NCBI GenBank assembly: GCA_009760855.2
Contig: WPIO01000056.1
Location: 2,200,001-2,264,000 of the forward strand
DNA length: 64,000 nt
Source: Cristatella mucedo
Taxonomy: Eukaryota; Bryozoa; Phylactolaemata; Cristatellidae
Reading direction: 5' to 3'
The notes under the pieces were generated by a model that did not search any database, was not told the DNA's origin, and was given only the letters and a program-made list of their open reading frames with translations. The position numbers and the translations under genes are program-made. Shown piece by piece: positions 24,301 through 36,119 of this stretch (position 1 is its first letter; each line of letters starts with the position of its first letter).

Positions 24301-25750
24301 GGCAAGTAGCGGAATCTGGCGCTGTCGCCGAGTGGCCGAGTCGCTCAGCATCCACATCCCGAAGGCCGGCGTTCCTCGACCGTGCCATCAATCACGGAGA
24401 GCCACGAGGGGCGCCCATTGCCCGAGCATGGCGGGAGTTAAGCACGCTCGCTGTTAGGGTTTGCATATTTTTCGGCGTTCCCCTGCAGCGTGTTGTTCGC
24501 AGCATCCGGCAGCCCTTTCCCCTGAGCTGGAGGCCTCGGCAAGCCGAGAGTTGTGCTCCGCTAGTGAGTCTCCGTTTTTTTGCAGCCACTCGTACTCGCT
24601 GGCGAGATTGTTGGTATTCGTGCCCTTTCAAGATGGCTTTGGGCCGAGGGCGACCGGTCCTCGGTCGTAGTGCTTGTACCGTTATTTCCAGTGCCACCTC
24701 ACCCCACTGTAGCCTGATGTACACGGGCCGCCAGCACTACTGTTTGGTTCCCCTCTTATTGTTGCGGCACGTGATATTTTTTAAGACATTTAATCAAACC
24801 GTCTTGGTCTTGCTCTAGTCCTGAGACAGCTAGTGCCGAGGCAGCAGGCAGGTAGCTGGGACAGGATGTGGTCGGGAGAGAATTAGCCAACCCCCTAGTC
24901 TCGGCTACATGTTACCAGGAAGCACACCTGCTTACGCTCACACCACAGCTGAGCAGCTTCGACCAAATGCGACCAAAGCAAGCATGCTCATGTTAAATGC
25001 GAGCCACACCCATGCATGCCACGCCCATTCCTGAAGCTTTGATCTGCTCAACATCGTCGTGCGCAGACCCGTCCATTTAACTGCTTAGCAGCAAAGGGGC
25101 GACGCCGAGTGTTTGCACGCTGGGATGCACGCTGGGATGCACGCAACAACGCGTCGAGCGACGGCGGCGCAGCAGGAAGTGACATCATGGTACCTGTTGC
25201 TCCGGTGACGTCACGCACCGACGACCCCCGCCCCACATTTTTGGGGACACGGGGTGGACTCTAACGGCCGGCGAGAGGTCAAACGACATCGTTGGTGGCC
25301 CTTGCGACATGCAAACACGAGGACACTCCAAGCTTGCCTGCCCTCCGTGTCTGTCAGCTGTCACCTGGCCGGCTGGCCGGGGACAGGCAAGCACAGCTAG
25401 CTAGCCAGCGCAGGAGGGATATGTGCCGTCACTGCTGTCCGCAAACAACTGTGGAGCGCCGACAAAGACCGAAGTGCAAGAGTGCGAGCCGAAAATGCGT
25501 TTAGCCGCCGTGAGACAGTGCAAGCTTGAGTGTGTGTGTACGTGCAGGTGCATGCGCACGTGCGCCCACGTGCATGGATGTGCGTTTGCATGTACAAGTT
25601 TGCGTGCGAGTGTATCCATTCGAGGAGTCACACGAGTGAATGCACGTGTGTGAGTGCACATATATAAGTTGCTGTGCACGTGCATGTGTACACAGTGTGT
25701 ATGCATAGTTGATGTATGTATATCTGTATGAATGCATGTATTCATGTGAG

Positions 25751-25756
<6 letters not shown>

Positions 25757-25830
<74 letters not shown>
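25757..25830. repeat. (GT)n microsatellite
   Basis: About 37 GT units, inside a wider region of TG/CA alternation from 25.53 kb. Confidence 0.95.
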
Positions 25831-25833
<3 letters not shown>

Positions 25834-27441
25834 GGGCTCTTCAGAACAGACTTTTGACGACGGCAGTAACGACGGCGGTGATGACGTGTGTCCACAGTGA
25901 CAACACAGCTCGGCGGCAGGTCATCACTTGCATGCAGATGGAACAACAATGGCACTACTGTGGCACTACGGGTGTGAGCACTGGCAGAGCACTGCCCGTG
26001 TGCCCGAGCATACACATAGACCACCTGTCATAGTAATAGGGGTTAACTTGCACAAGGAACCCGCTTCCGTCTTCTGCTTCGTAGCTGTCTCTGAAAAGTT
26101 TGTGGCAGAGCACAAGCCTTTAGAGCATTGCCCGGGGCTGCAGTGCTGGCATTCGTAAGGATTCTGCAGCAGCAGTGCTAGCAAGATGCACAAGCATCGG
26201 AAGCAAGTGTGAGAACAGCAGGCGCCTCCATTTGACAGTGATCAACCACTCAGCAGCAGCAGCAGCAGTGTCGTTCCCGTGCAGAATACACCTGCCGTGC
26301 ATGCTGTCAGCTGAGTGGGTAGAATCTGCTGCAAGCATGGCTTCATCTAAGCGCTTAAACATTGCGAGGCCCATGTCGAGCATGTGCTAGCAAGTGCATG
26401 CAACGTTTCAATGTCCGCTACTCCATGATCTTACTTACCACTACCTCATCGTTAGTTTGCTCATGTGAGCTATGATAAACTGAGCGGACTTCAGCCACTT
26501 TGTTATCTCGGATTGAAGCCGAATGAACCATGTTGCCATCGCTGCCTCCATTTCCATTTCTCCTCCTTCTCACCCCCTCTGTCTGTCTGTCTCTCTCTTC
26601 TCTCCTTCTCTCCCTCTCTACATCTATTTATCTCCATCTCTAGCTCTAGTTCTATCTATGTCTCTATCTCTCTTTCTCTCTGTCTGTCTGTCTGTTTCTC
26701 ACCATATTTCTCTATTGAAACATGTGCACACCTAAGTGGTTAGATGGCTAGTCAGTTGTACTGTTAATATTTTTATATAATAATAATATTAATACTGCTA
26801 ATATTGCTAATGTTATTGTTAAAACTAGCCAGCATGCATACCGAGCAGGCACAGCAGGACCAGCATCACAACATCGCACAGCTTGACTGAGAGTCAAGGC
26901 CGGTGGGCGAGTTCAAGGTCGCACTCACCTCGAGCGCTGCGAAGGAGCTTCTAAGGTAACGATGTTCCATGACCTACACAAATACACACGTGTCACTGCG
27001 CTCATTTCGACAAGAGTGATACATACCATTACAAGCACTTTTCCAGCACGTCGGGAAAGCAGTACAAACTGTCTAGTTACGGCATGACACACTAATAGTA
27101 CAACCAAGGCACCGTGCCTACAAGGATCACTTTGGTTATTAATCTAGATAAAATAGGACCAAGTGAGTGCTCGGACTTCAGGCTTGCCACGACACAAGCA
27201 CAGTCCAGCACCTGAGCAAGCAAGTCGTGGGACACGGAAGTCGTGAGCTAAGTCGGGTGGTATTGTGTGGCCTTAAATTTTCTAAATTGAAATCGGGATT
27301 CAAAATGTTCATTTTGAATCCCGAATTTCAACAAGTTCGGGAATTGAGTTGATTCCCAAGTTGTGCCAAGTTTTTGTGCCAGCATGACAACACACGCACA
27401 CCAGTTGCCAGTTATAAAAACCCACATGCATATGTAGATGC

Positions 27442-27452
<11 letters not shown>

Positions 27453-27518
<66 letters not shown>

Positions 27519-27533
27519 TGTGTGCATGTGTGT
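27453..27533. repeat. (TG)n microsatellite
   Basis: About 35 TG units after a (TA)n lead. Confidence 0.95.
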
Positions 27534-28519
27534 GCAATCAATATTCACATAACTGCTGGTGCAGCGCAGCTCCGGATTTGTCAAGAAAGCACTTTACTTA
27601 AATTGTTGCTAGGTCAAGCAAGTTGGATTTCAAATTTCTCAAATTCTTTTCTTCTTGAGGGTCATATTTAGCAGAAAGATCACAAACCCAGATTCACTTC
27701 CACGAAAGTAAAATACTTTTCGACGAATTCTGGAGAGTTGCTGATGAGTGGCCCAGCCGGGCGTCTGGTTGAAACCCCCATGGAATGACTATAGAACGAT
27801 GTCGACGGGCTGCTGATGCAGAGTGCTATCACGTGGCCTACCACCTATTTCTATAAAATTCTGCCTCCGTGGAATGAGCATGGACACAGGTATGTAGACA
27901 AAAGCATGCGTATGCAGACACAAACTCCAGCATTTGAGCTCACTTAAAAAGGCTTCCGGCGAGGCCCTCTCTCTATCTGCCTGTCTGCTCACTTTGCCAT
28001 GCCACATACCACCGACAAGTTGCAGCAGACGTTAGGAAGACGATTAAAAGCTACAGAATCGGAAGTGGTCGTACTACGAAGCTTACTCGTCACTAGACTC
28101 CACTGCCAGCCTACTAGTAGGATGCAGCTAATAGGAAATTACTTTAAAATGTGCTGCTGCCCCTACCCCTTATGGGCATTGCAGAGGACTCACTCGTAAG
28201 GGCTGCCCAATCATTAGACTGTCTTCCCCATGACTGCTATGGCAACGAAAAGCCGTAAGCCTAAGACTAAAACATGTTTACGCAAGCGTATTTATAAACA
28301 TCAAGTAGACCGAATTAGATTATCGGTGGCCTGGCAGCTGCTGTTCGATGAGACGTATACGTATTACGGCACTTTCTGGAGCTCAGCTCTTTTCGTTGCA
28401 GTTCGAGCGCCTTGGATTTCAGCTAGTCGGTGCACTTCGGCAGCCGATGCTCTGCCTACGTGGGGTCGTCTGCTGTTGCCAAAGAGTGCATAAACGCCGG
28501 CTTGCTATTCGAATCTCCA

Positions 28520-28524
28520 ACATC

Positions 28525-28555
<31 letters not shown>

Positions 28556-28625
28556 TTGTATAGCAACCCTAGAGAACTGAACTTCTTTCAAGATGCTTTA
28601 CAGATGCTGTAAAGAAAGCATGGCC
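28520..28625 (-). mobile_element. LINE/SINE 3' tail fragment
   Basis: An (AAT)n array (28526-28554) followed by AATTTGTATAGCAACCCTAG, AGAGAACTGAACTTC and GCTTTACAGATGCTGTAAAG is the minus-strand form of the common 3' tail. Confidence 0.62.
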
Positions 28626-28929
28626 GAAGTCCCCCCACACCACCGGGCAAAAGCCAACATATTTCCGGTGCACAAGGGAAACCTCCGCTATTGAGCATGC
28701 CAGTCGACCGACCCGAGCAGCCTTCACCGTCATGGCGGCGGCAGAGCTCCAAACCTGGGCTCCAGGACCCCAATAGAAAATCAAGAAGAGGCACTCGATG
28801 AGCGCCTCTTCTTCCCAACCCAATCTGTTGTTGTTGTGCCGCACCATTGTTGTCTCCTACATGCGACAGTGCAACCCTTGACAGCAGACCGGATGCCCCT
28901 CCCCCCCTTGGTGGCGTAGCTAGCGAGCA

Positions 28930-29290
28930 GCTGGGCCCACCCCATCCACGATGGCCGAGTCCTCCTTCGGCGCATGGCCACTGCCGTCCACGGTGCCGGC
29001 GTCTTCAGCCAGTACGAGCTCTTGCGCCTTTTCGACACGGTCGGCTTGCCGGGCTCGTCAGCGATGCCCGTCGGTCGCAGCGCCTCTGCGAGCGCTTCGA
29101 CTGCCTCCGCCTTCGAAGACAGGGCCGCCGCAGCAGCGCCACGGGCGGCAGCGGCGGCAGAGGCAGCGCCGGGTTCATTGCCGCCGCCGCCTCCTCGCAG
29201 GACAATCCGATGGGTGAATTCTTTGCCTCCTTCTCCTCCTCCTTCTCCTCCGTCCTCCTCCGCAGGCGGATCCGGACCTGGAGGCACAGT
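28930..29290 (-). other. GC-rich open segment, possible exon sequence
   Basis: On the gene strand one frame is open across the whole segment and reads acidic and glycine-rich (PPAEEDGGEGGGEGGKEF), then Ala-rich, then KPTVSKRRKSSYWLKTP. A second frame is also open. It lies in intron 8 between the exon 8 linker and exon 9, where cassette exons would be plausible. I found no splice pair that gives the required phase 2 on both sides. Treat as composition-driven unless transcripts show otherwise. Confidence 0.25.
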
Positions 29291-29365
29291 TCGCGTGCAA
29301 AGAGCACACGTCGACCGACGACGGCGATGCAGCCGGCAGCAACTGCGCCGCCGCCACTGCCGTCA

Positions 29366-29399
29366 GCTAGCTAGCTAGCTAGCTAGCTAGCTAGCTAGC
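29366..29399. repeat. (GCTA)n self-complementary microsatellite
   Basis: About 8.5 units of GCTA, each overlapping the palindromes AGCT and CTAG. Confidence 0.9.
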
Positions 29400-29646
29400 G
29401 GACGTGGGCCGACGAATCACGTGCCGCTTTTATGCAAGTGTCGGCTGCGTTTGGCATCGGCACCACCTTGCCAGCCATCGGCGACCTTGGCATCTTGGCG
29501 AAGTGTGAGCGAAGGATGATGCTTCAAGCCAAGCCCCGCCCTCGGTGCTGCTGCTGCGGTCGCGTGCACTGCGTTGCGCGTGATCGCAGCAGCAGCACTC
29601 GCATGCTGAAAGACGATCCAGGCTGCTGCTGCTGCTGCCGTCGAAG

Positions 29647-29669
29647 CCCCCCCCCCCCCCCCCCCCCCC
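29647..29669. repeat. C23 homopolymer
   Basis: Twenty-three C on the plus strand, G on the unc-13 strand, in intron 8. G-quadruplex formation in the transcript is possible. Confidence 0.75.
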
Positions 29670-29926
29670 GCCACCGACCACCACCCAGTAGTCTCCAATG
29701 CAGCCAGGCCAACCACCGGTGATCACCTAGGTGAAGGCTCTAGCAGCGAGCGAGCACGTGCCCTCGAGACCCATCCATCAGCACTCATGCAACCGAAAGC
29801 ATGCAGAAACGACGCCGCCGAAGAATTGCACAAGAGGCAGCTGGAAAAGCTGGGTGAGAGAGAAAAAAGATGCCCTGCAAAGAAGCGAAAAACGACGGAT
29901 GCCGCAACTGGCAGCAACTGGCTCAC

Positions 29927-31292
29927 CTGCAGCCGGCAGTGGCTGCCTGTGGACTGGGCCGGCTGTTATAATACAGCTCGGGAAACTGAGCTGCGGCGAC
30001 AGCGGCACTCCCGTCGTAAGGCTCTGGCATCTGAGGCTCGGGCGATCCAAAATCGCCACCGAAGGTGCCGTCGTGCCCGGCGGTGGCAGCCATTTCGGCA
30101 TCGTAACCTGTCTCTGCCACTGCTACACCACCACTGCCGGCATGCCGAAGACTGCGTCTGCTGCTCTGGCCACCGTCGCTGGCCGCCGACCGAAGCCGCC
30201 GTCTGGCTGGCGTCGGCACCTCTTGGCAGTACGAGCCGCCGGAGGCGTGGTCCTCCTCTCGGCCGCGCCTCCGGCGCTGCTGCGAACCGTCGCCAGCGGC
30301 GTAGCAGCGACCAGACCGAGGTGCCGAGCTCCGGTCACGGTCGGCCGATGGCTCGTAGGCACCGTCGGCACCGCGGCCCTCTCCTGTGCCTGCTCCATCG
30401 TCATAGAAGCCACCAGTGGCGCCGTCCTCGCCGCCGCCATCGCCTCCGCTGCCACCATAGTCTAGAGGCTCAGCCGAGCCTCTGTCGCCATTGCCATAGG
30501 CAGACATTGTCTCGTAACCAGTCTGGCTTAGGCCGTAGTCGGCAAAGTACAATCCAGCCCGGCCTTGCGATGCCTGGCCCTGACCTTCATTCGACTCGTT
30601 CTCGTACAGCTCTCTGTCACCAGCTATGTAGTAGGCATCCTCTTGTGGCCTGTAGCGGTCGTAGTAGCCAATACCGTCGTCGTCGCCACCTCCGCCATTA
30701 TCGTCAGCACCACTGTCAGCTCTGCCACGATGTCCTCTGCGCGTGTTCCAGGCACCGGCGTCGCTCTCTTCCGCACCACCGCCTAGTCCGTCCTGGCCGC
30801 AGTCGTCATAATACGGACGGCTTTGCGCCCGGTAATGCTCTCCGTAGCTGCGTCCGGCGGCTCGCCCAGATCTCTCACGGCACTCGCTGTCGTCGGCGCC
30901 AACTTGTGGCTCGTCGTCGTAGAGGCGACCGGCATCCTCGTCTGTCTGGTATCTGCCCGGATAGCCTTCGGCGACAGCAGCGACAGCGTCCTCGTCCTCT
31001 TCGAAGGCGTCGTCGTAGCCGGCTGACACGGAGCGCTCATAGCAGCCGCGCATCTCGGAGGCCGCCGCAGCGACGGCGCGAGGGCGCCGGCCGCCGGCAG
31101 CAACTCCTCGATGCTGCTCGACGCCGCCTCTGCCGACGACCTGCTCGCCTCTGCTGTCGTCATTGCCGTCGCCACCGACGACTGCAGGCCGCTTGAGCAC
31201 CTGGCGATACTGGTGCACACCGGCATTGTGCTGGTGCTGCGTCGGATAGTTGATGTCGCTTATGTAGTCGCTGTCGATGTCTGATATGCCGG
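29927..31292 (-). CDS. unc-13: unc-13 exon 8, long disordered linker between C2A and the calmodulin site
   Basis: A single 1366 bp exon is open for 455 residues (172-626). It starts after CGGCTTGCAG and ends before GTGAGC (phase 1 in, phase 2 out). Its first part, ISDIDSDYISD followed by NAGVHQYRQV, matches the DDRDSDYRSE...NASVHQYSVR segment of Munc13-1, which fixes the frame. The rest is low-complexity, rich in Asp, Glu, Gly and Tyr, with repeated short YDD and YYD pieces, and is probably unstructured. Linkers here vary strongly in length and sequence between animals. Long frames on the opposite strand (29787-31196) are shadows produced by the strong codon-position GC bias of this exon. Confidence 0.9.
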
Positions 31293-31582
31293 CTGCAAGC
31301 CGGATGTCAGCGAAAGGCATGCAGCGAACCAAGTGCCGAGGGGTGATGCCCCGGAAAGTGGCAGAGGCGGAGCACGAGAGGCCCCTGGCTAGGATGATAG
31401 AGGCAACAGTCCAGAGGAGCGGCGGCATACACTCGGCTCATGCAAGGTCCACACGCCTCATGCAAGGCCGCAGCTGCAGAGTCAAATGCTCGAGCGGTGG
31501 TGGCTTCAGTAGCAAAGAGGTATAGTATAGCCTGAGTATAGTTGGGCATGCACGGGCATGCAACCGGTCGTGCTCAGATATA

Positions 31583-32090
<508 letters not shown>

Positions 32091-32169
32091 GTCTGCTTCA
32101 CAGGCACCGGGCTTGCTCACTGCTTGCATCCTGCAAGCTTCAGCTACACATCCGGGCCTATCTACTTAC

Positions 32170-32215
32170 ACTGCGACAGCACGACGCCGGTGCCATCAAC
32201 GTTGTAGGCCATGTC
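32170..32215 (-). CDS. unc-13: unc-13 exon 7, 46 bp linker exon
   Basis: This short exon follows TTTGCGCAG and ends before GTAAGT. It encodes DMAYNVDGTGVVLSQ plus one base (residues 157-171). It enters in phase 0 and leaves in phase 1, exactly as exon 6 and exon 8 require. The residues are not conserved enough to match a named motif; support comes from splice sites, phase and position between two certain exons. A 500 bp (GA)n tract lies in the next intron. Confidence 0.75.
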
Positions 32216-32699
32216 CTGCGCAAAGGAAAAAGAATCCCTTCGTTGAGCCATTTGCTGGCTGGCGCAAAGCCAAGCGCTCCGAGCAACGCTCTAAAACCGT
32301 GCGAGCTGAGGCAAAGGACACGAGAGAGCGGTACACTTGTGCATAGCATCCCAGTGATTTCATATTTTTTCATATTCTGCTAGAGTGCTGAACTGTGTAT
32401 GATTTAGTGCATGGTACTAACAAGGCCCGGCCGGCGCCTTTGCAAGTGCTTCTACCTGCTTTCAAGTGGTCACGTGGTCACATGCTGCTTGCTCGTCTAA
32501 GCGTGACACCTTGCTTGCCTGTGAATCTTGGCTATTGCTTCTTCTGACAGCGAGCTGTAAAGCGCCCGGATAGCAATTTGGTTCTCTTAGGACACTTTTT
32601 ACTATTGTGATCTATTATATGTTACACTTATTTTTATTAGTGTAAGTAGTATTACTAACCTCATCGACAGTGTTTACATCAAAGCTAAACTTGTATCTA

Positions 32700-32815
32700 C
32701 CCATAGAAACGTAACGACCCCGGTCGTGGGTTCGAGTCCTTCAGCTGGCAAGCTTTTGCTGCCCACTACAAACTGTGGCAATAGCCGTCAGAAATCTTCT
32801 GCCGCTATATAAATG
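32700..32815 (+). mobile_element. tRNA-like SINE fragment
   Basis: Contains a B-box-like GTCGTGGGTTCGAGTCC followed by a body that matches the copy at 35.5 kb (GGCAATAGCCGTCAGAAATC, TCTTCTGCCGCTATA) and a TATAAATGA end. Confidence 0.55.
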
Positions 32816-32955
32816 AGGCCCTTAAATCAGCCCAGACCTTTACAAGGGGATCAACACGGTTGAGCAAGGCCTGGCTGCAGCAGCAGCAGCAGGTGGGTGG
32901 AGTGGGGAGGGGTGCGGTGCGGAGGTGTGTGGTGCATTGTGGGATGCATACTCAC

Positions 32956-33029
32956 GCCGGTGTCTTGCATCTCGTTGAGCTGGCTGAGGCGCATCTGCAT
33001 CGTCTGCACCTCGGCACCATCGCTGTAAT
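32956..33029 (-). CDS. unc-13: unc-13 exon 6, helix after C2A
   Basis: The exon starts after ACTTGCAG and ends before GTGAGT (74 bp, phase 1 in, phase 0 out). It encodes residues 132-156, with a segment MRLSQLNEMQD that corresponds to the KKLEQLNAMRD helix following C2A in Munc13-1. In that protein the helix takes part in C2A homodimerisation. The first codon is completed as G|AT (Asp), matching LPLD of the family. Confidence 0.88.
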
Positions 33030-33817
33030 CTGCAAGTCAACATATCAAACAATTGGCGTGAAGCGACCGCTCGAGCTCCTGCTGCGACTACGGTGGCAGC
33101 GGCGGAAGCATCAGTAGCAGGTGGCGAGCTAGCAAAGCCAGCGAGCCGCTATGCACGAGCAAAAGCTCCAAGGGGTGAGGGCGGCGGCCAAGGCTCTCGG
33201 ATGGGATGGCTTGTTGGCAGCGGGCCGCGGCGGCATGAGAGTGGCTAGACAATGTGCATACGGCGACAATGCACCAGTGCGACAGCATTCCCTCCCCAAA
33301 GCCGACTCGGCTGGCTAAAGTACTCGGGTGCCGGAAAAAATCCTTCTCAAAACGGGGAAGTTCGTCCCCCAAACGATCGGCGGCGCTAAATTCGAACGAC
33401 ACTTATGATCAAAATATATTGCAAAATATTTCAAAATAACACTGACTACTCGGATGAAAGAAATGGTCTCACACGGTGCTATCGGTACTGCAGCTGCACG
33501 GCAAGGCTGCAACCGGTGGTTGACATAACCCAAGGTCATGGTCACGGGTCAGATCAGGTGCCGTACGGCTGGCCGAGGAAAAGTGAAGAGGGCCGGCGGG
33601 CCGTGGGGGGCCTCGCGAACAGTCGGCTCTGCTCGGCTTGGCCCTCCTGCAATTGGAACCGACGATGGATGAGCTCTGACGAAGTAGGCTCGATGGCCAT
33701 TGGCACGTCCAAGCTGCAAGCACCAGTGCACGTGGAGCCAATCGATGCGGACGTGGTCGACCTCACTTTGGCATGTGCATCGGCCACCCTTGTGAACCGA
33801 CTGCCACTTGCAATGAT

Positions 33818-33820
<3 letters not shown>

Positions 33821-33882
<62 letters not shown>

Positions 33883-33916
33883 GAGAGAGACGAGAGAGAC
33901 GAGAGAGACGAGAGAT
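33821..33916. repeat. (GA)n microsatellite with GAGAC variants
   Basis: Pure GA then ACGAGAGAG repeats. Confidence 0.95.
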
Positions 33917-34114
33917 AGAAACAGAGACAAGAACCGGAGACAGACAGAGAGATGGACAGAAACAGTGACAGTGACAGAGACAGAGAGGTGAGACAACAGA
34001 ACACGCGCGATGTTGGGTGGCCTCTGCTGTCGCCACGCCCCCATGCACTCACGTGGCACACTCCTGCTGAGGCAGAAGGCTGCTGCTGGCTGCAGCCTGG
34101 GCAACGACAGCTAC

Positions 34115-34266
34115 CTGCATGCCTCGCGCTCGTTCTGCGCCGATGCATCCAGAGCTCCTTCAGAATCATAAAGGCCATCACCGTCAAAATGAGCAGGCCC
34201 GTCAGCGAGACAGACGACACCGGCTCCTCTAGCTGCCCAACCAAGCCCTCTAGCAAACGTTGCAGG
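34115..34266 (-). CDS. possible exon with a membrane-helix-like segment, unassigned
   Basis: A 152 bp segment between a pyrimidine-rich TTTTTGGTTCAG and GTAGCT on the gene strand has an open frame reading LEGLVGQLEEPVSSVSLTG, then LLILTVMAFMILKELW, then basic residues. It looks like a single membrane helix with a positive cytosolic end. Its phases do not fit between unc-13 exons 5 and 6: entered in phase 1 it meets a stop after five codons. It could be a frame-breaking cassette, part of a nested gene, or chance. Confidence 0.22.
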
Positions 34267-35481
34267 CTGAACCAAAAAGCCAGAGAGCAGCCTCACGTGC
34301 TCCGCTTCTGCCGTTGCCTTCTGCCGTCCACCGTTCGATCGTGTCACGGCCCGCCCCTGGGAGGCACCTTAGGACAAGACGCTGAGGCGTTAGTAGTTTG
34401 CATCGAGGCGGCTAAAGAGGCGACTTCTCAAGCGACCGGCAAATTCCGGCCGCATATAATAGCCGCCGGCCTGAGGGAGCCGAGAAGGCGGCTTATTTAC
34501 TAAGCTCTCAGATGCAAAAGAAGCAGCACTGAGCAGCTGTCACCGGGCTTTCTTCTGTGGATTCAGATTACTTAATTATGGATGATGATGAATAATGAGC
34601 TTGCGATCCAGAGTCGGCTAGCTAGTGGCACACCAGAGAAACTCAGCGAACGCACATGGCAACATCATCTCAGCAGCTGTTTGCTGCAGCTGCTTCGGCA
34701 GACTGCTGCTGCGATTCGCTCAGGCTCAGTTTACTTCGTATAGACGTCGACGACGTCATTGATGTCATCTTATCCAGCAGTAACTAACACGGCGCATAAT
34801 TCCCCTCCAAAGTGCAAAAGCAGCCGTCAGCCGACTTCGGTCAACCACTCGGAGCGAGTGCGAGGCCTCAGAGTGGCTCCATGCTACAAAACCACTGGCC
34901 TTAATCGTGCATTAACGATGACTGAAACATCGGAATTAGAGAAAAAAATTCGATCTCGTTTTCTCGAGGAATCTGCTGTCACCCTCCAACCAAAGCTGCT
35001 AACCGAAGTACGACCGATAATGATTGGTCAAATTAAAATGCTGCCGATAGCCCCCCACCCTCCACATCGATTCGGGGCCATTTTCTGGACAGCAAACTCT
35101 GTCGCCCTTTCCATATATCACAACACGTGCTCTGATGAATCTGCTGACTCGAGCGCCCAAGCAGCTGACCCGTCTCATCAGTGATGGTGCCAGGATTTTC
35201 ATCTGGGGGGGGGGGCACAATTTCAATGCATGGGGCAAGACTCACGAGATTTTAATGTAGGAATGGCTAGACCAGCAATCAATGAAAAATTGCTGCGAAA
35301 AATCGTAGTGTTTATTTGACACGAACTCAGCGTTTGCTTATTGAGTGGAATTAAGATGTACGTTTCGTCTTTGTTGACGGTCGGGTAGGGTAGGAACCCT
35401 GGGAAGGGCAAGGCAGGGCAGGGAAGGGCAAGGTAGGATAGGGTGTAGCCCAGGGCGATGCCCTGCTGTGTTGGGAGCCGT

Positions 35482-35612
35482 GATAGCAGACCAGGAGGTA
35501 AGGTGCATGCTCTTCACAACCGAGTTCGTGGGTTCGAATCCATGACGATCCTTTATTGCCAACTGCAAGTAGTGGCGATAGCCATTACGGCTCTTCTGCC
35601 GCTATAATAATA
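35482..35612 (+). mobile_element. tRNA-like SINE, second family
   Basis: Contains GAGGTAAGGTGCATGC, a B-box-like GTTCGTGGGTTCGAATCC, then GATCCTTTATTGCCAACTGC and TCTTCTGCCGCTATAATAAT. The same body is seen at 32.7 kb and, reversed, at 57.36-57.48 kb. Confidence 0.62.
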
Positions 35613-35835
35613 ATAATAATAACAATGCACTTGATAAAGCGCCCACAGAGAACTCAGTTTCTTTCTAGGTGCTTTACATTTGCTGCAAAGGGAAATGCAA
35701 TTGAATGGTGAGTAATATCGCACTTGATAAACAACATGAATAACATGGTTAGGGGTGACATGCACAGAGTCAGCATGCAAGTGTGGTTAGTGGCAGCATG
35801 CACAGTGTCAGCATGCAAATAAAGCTGCAAAATCG
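35590..35835 (-). mobile_element. 5'-truncated LINE, 3' end only
   Basis: The (AAT)n end, GCACTTGATAAAGCGCCC, AGAGAACTCAGTTTC, AGGTGCTTTACATTTGCTGC and the block with GGTTAGGGGTGACATGCACA and GTCAGCATGCAAGTGTGG all match the 3' untranslated part of the LINE at 42.4-44.1 kb in the same orientation. Confidence 0.75.
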
Positions 35836-35995
35836 GGAAGGGGTGGGGCAAGTGCCGCCTGGCTCCACCCCTGGTTCTCACTGCTTCTGTTGTTGCTGCT
35901 TTGACTGCTGCCGTTTCTGCTGCTGCTTCTACTGCTGCTGCTGCTGCTGCGTTCTTGCTGCTAATGCCACGCTGATGCAAGCACGCATGCTATAC

Positions 35996-36119
35996 CATAA
36001 GGCAGCTCAAAACGCAAGTCGAGGCAAATGTTCTTGCCCGTCGGCTTCTCTGTTCGCAGAACCGTCTCGCCTTGCATGACGACATCGCCATCGACAGGCA
36101 GCCATTGACCTTCAGCATC
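35996..36119 (-). CDS. unc-13: unc-13 exon 5, C-terminal strands of C2A
   Basis: This 124 bp exon starts after ATACTCACAG and ends before GTATAG (phase 0 in, phase 1 out). It encodes residues 91-131: a GQWLPVDGD segment, then a short variable stretch, then LDLRFELPY. Vertebrate Munc13-1 has GEWLTLDSQ and LDARFELPL at the same place. This closes the C2A fold. The donor is weaker than those of exons 3 and 4 but keeps the frame. Confidence 0.9.

Larger units (their letters stand above)
22381..29926 (-). other. unc-13 intron 8, contents
   Basis: This 7.5 kb intron holds microsatellites at 23.97-24.06 kb (CT), 25.76-25.83 and 27.45-27.53 kb (GT), an (AAT)n-ended LINE tail at 28.5 kb, a (GCTA)n array and a C23 run near 29.4-29.7 kb, and a repeat shared with 42.2 kb at about 24.18-24.3 kb. 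Sequence between these, such as 22.5-23.9 and 26.0-27.4 kb, shows no gene signal. Confidence 0.6.
33030..35995 (-). other. unc-13 intron 5, contents
   Basis: This 3 kb intron carries a (GA)n tract at about 33.82-33.92 kb, the membrane-helix-like candidate exon at 34.1-34.27 kb, and a SINE followed by a LINE tail at 35.48-35.83 kb. Nothing else is recognisable. Confidence 0.6.

Noticed and set aside
29787-31196. 469-codon plus-strand open frame rich in Arg and His
   Set aside because: It is antisense to unc-13 exon 8, whose minus-strand frame contains conserved DSDY and VHQY motifs and fits splice phases. The plus frame is a by-product of its codon bias.
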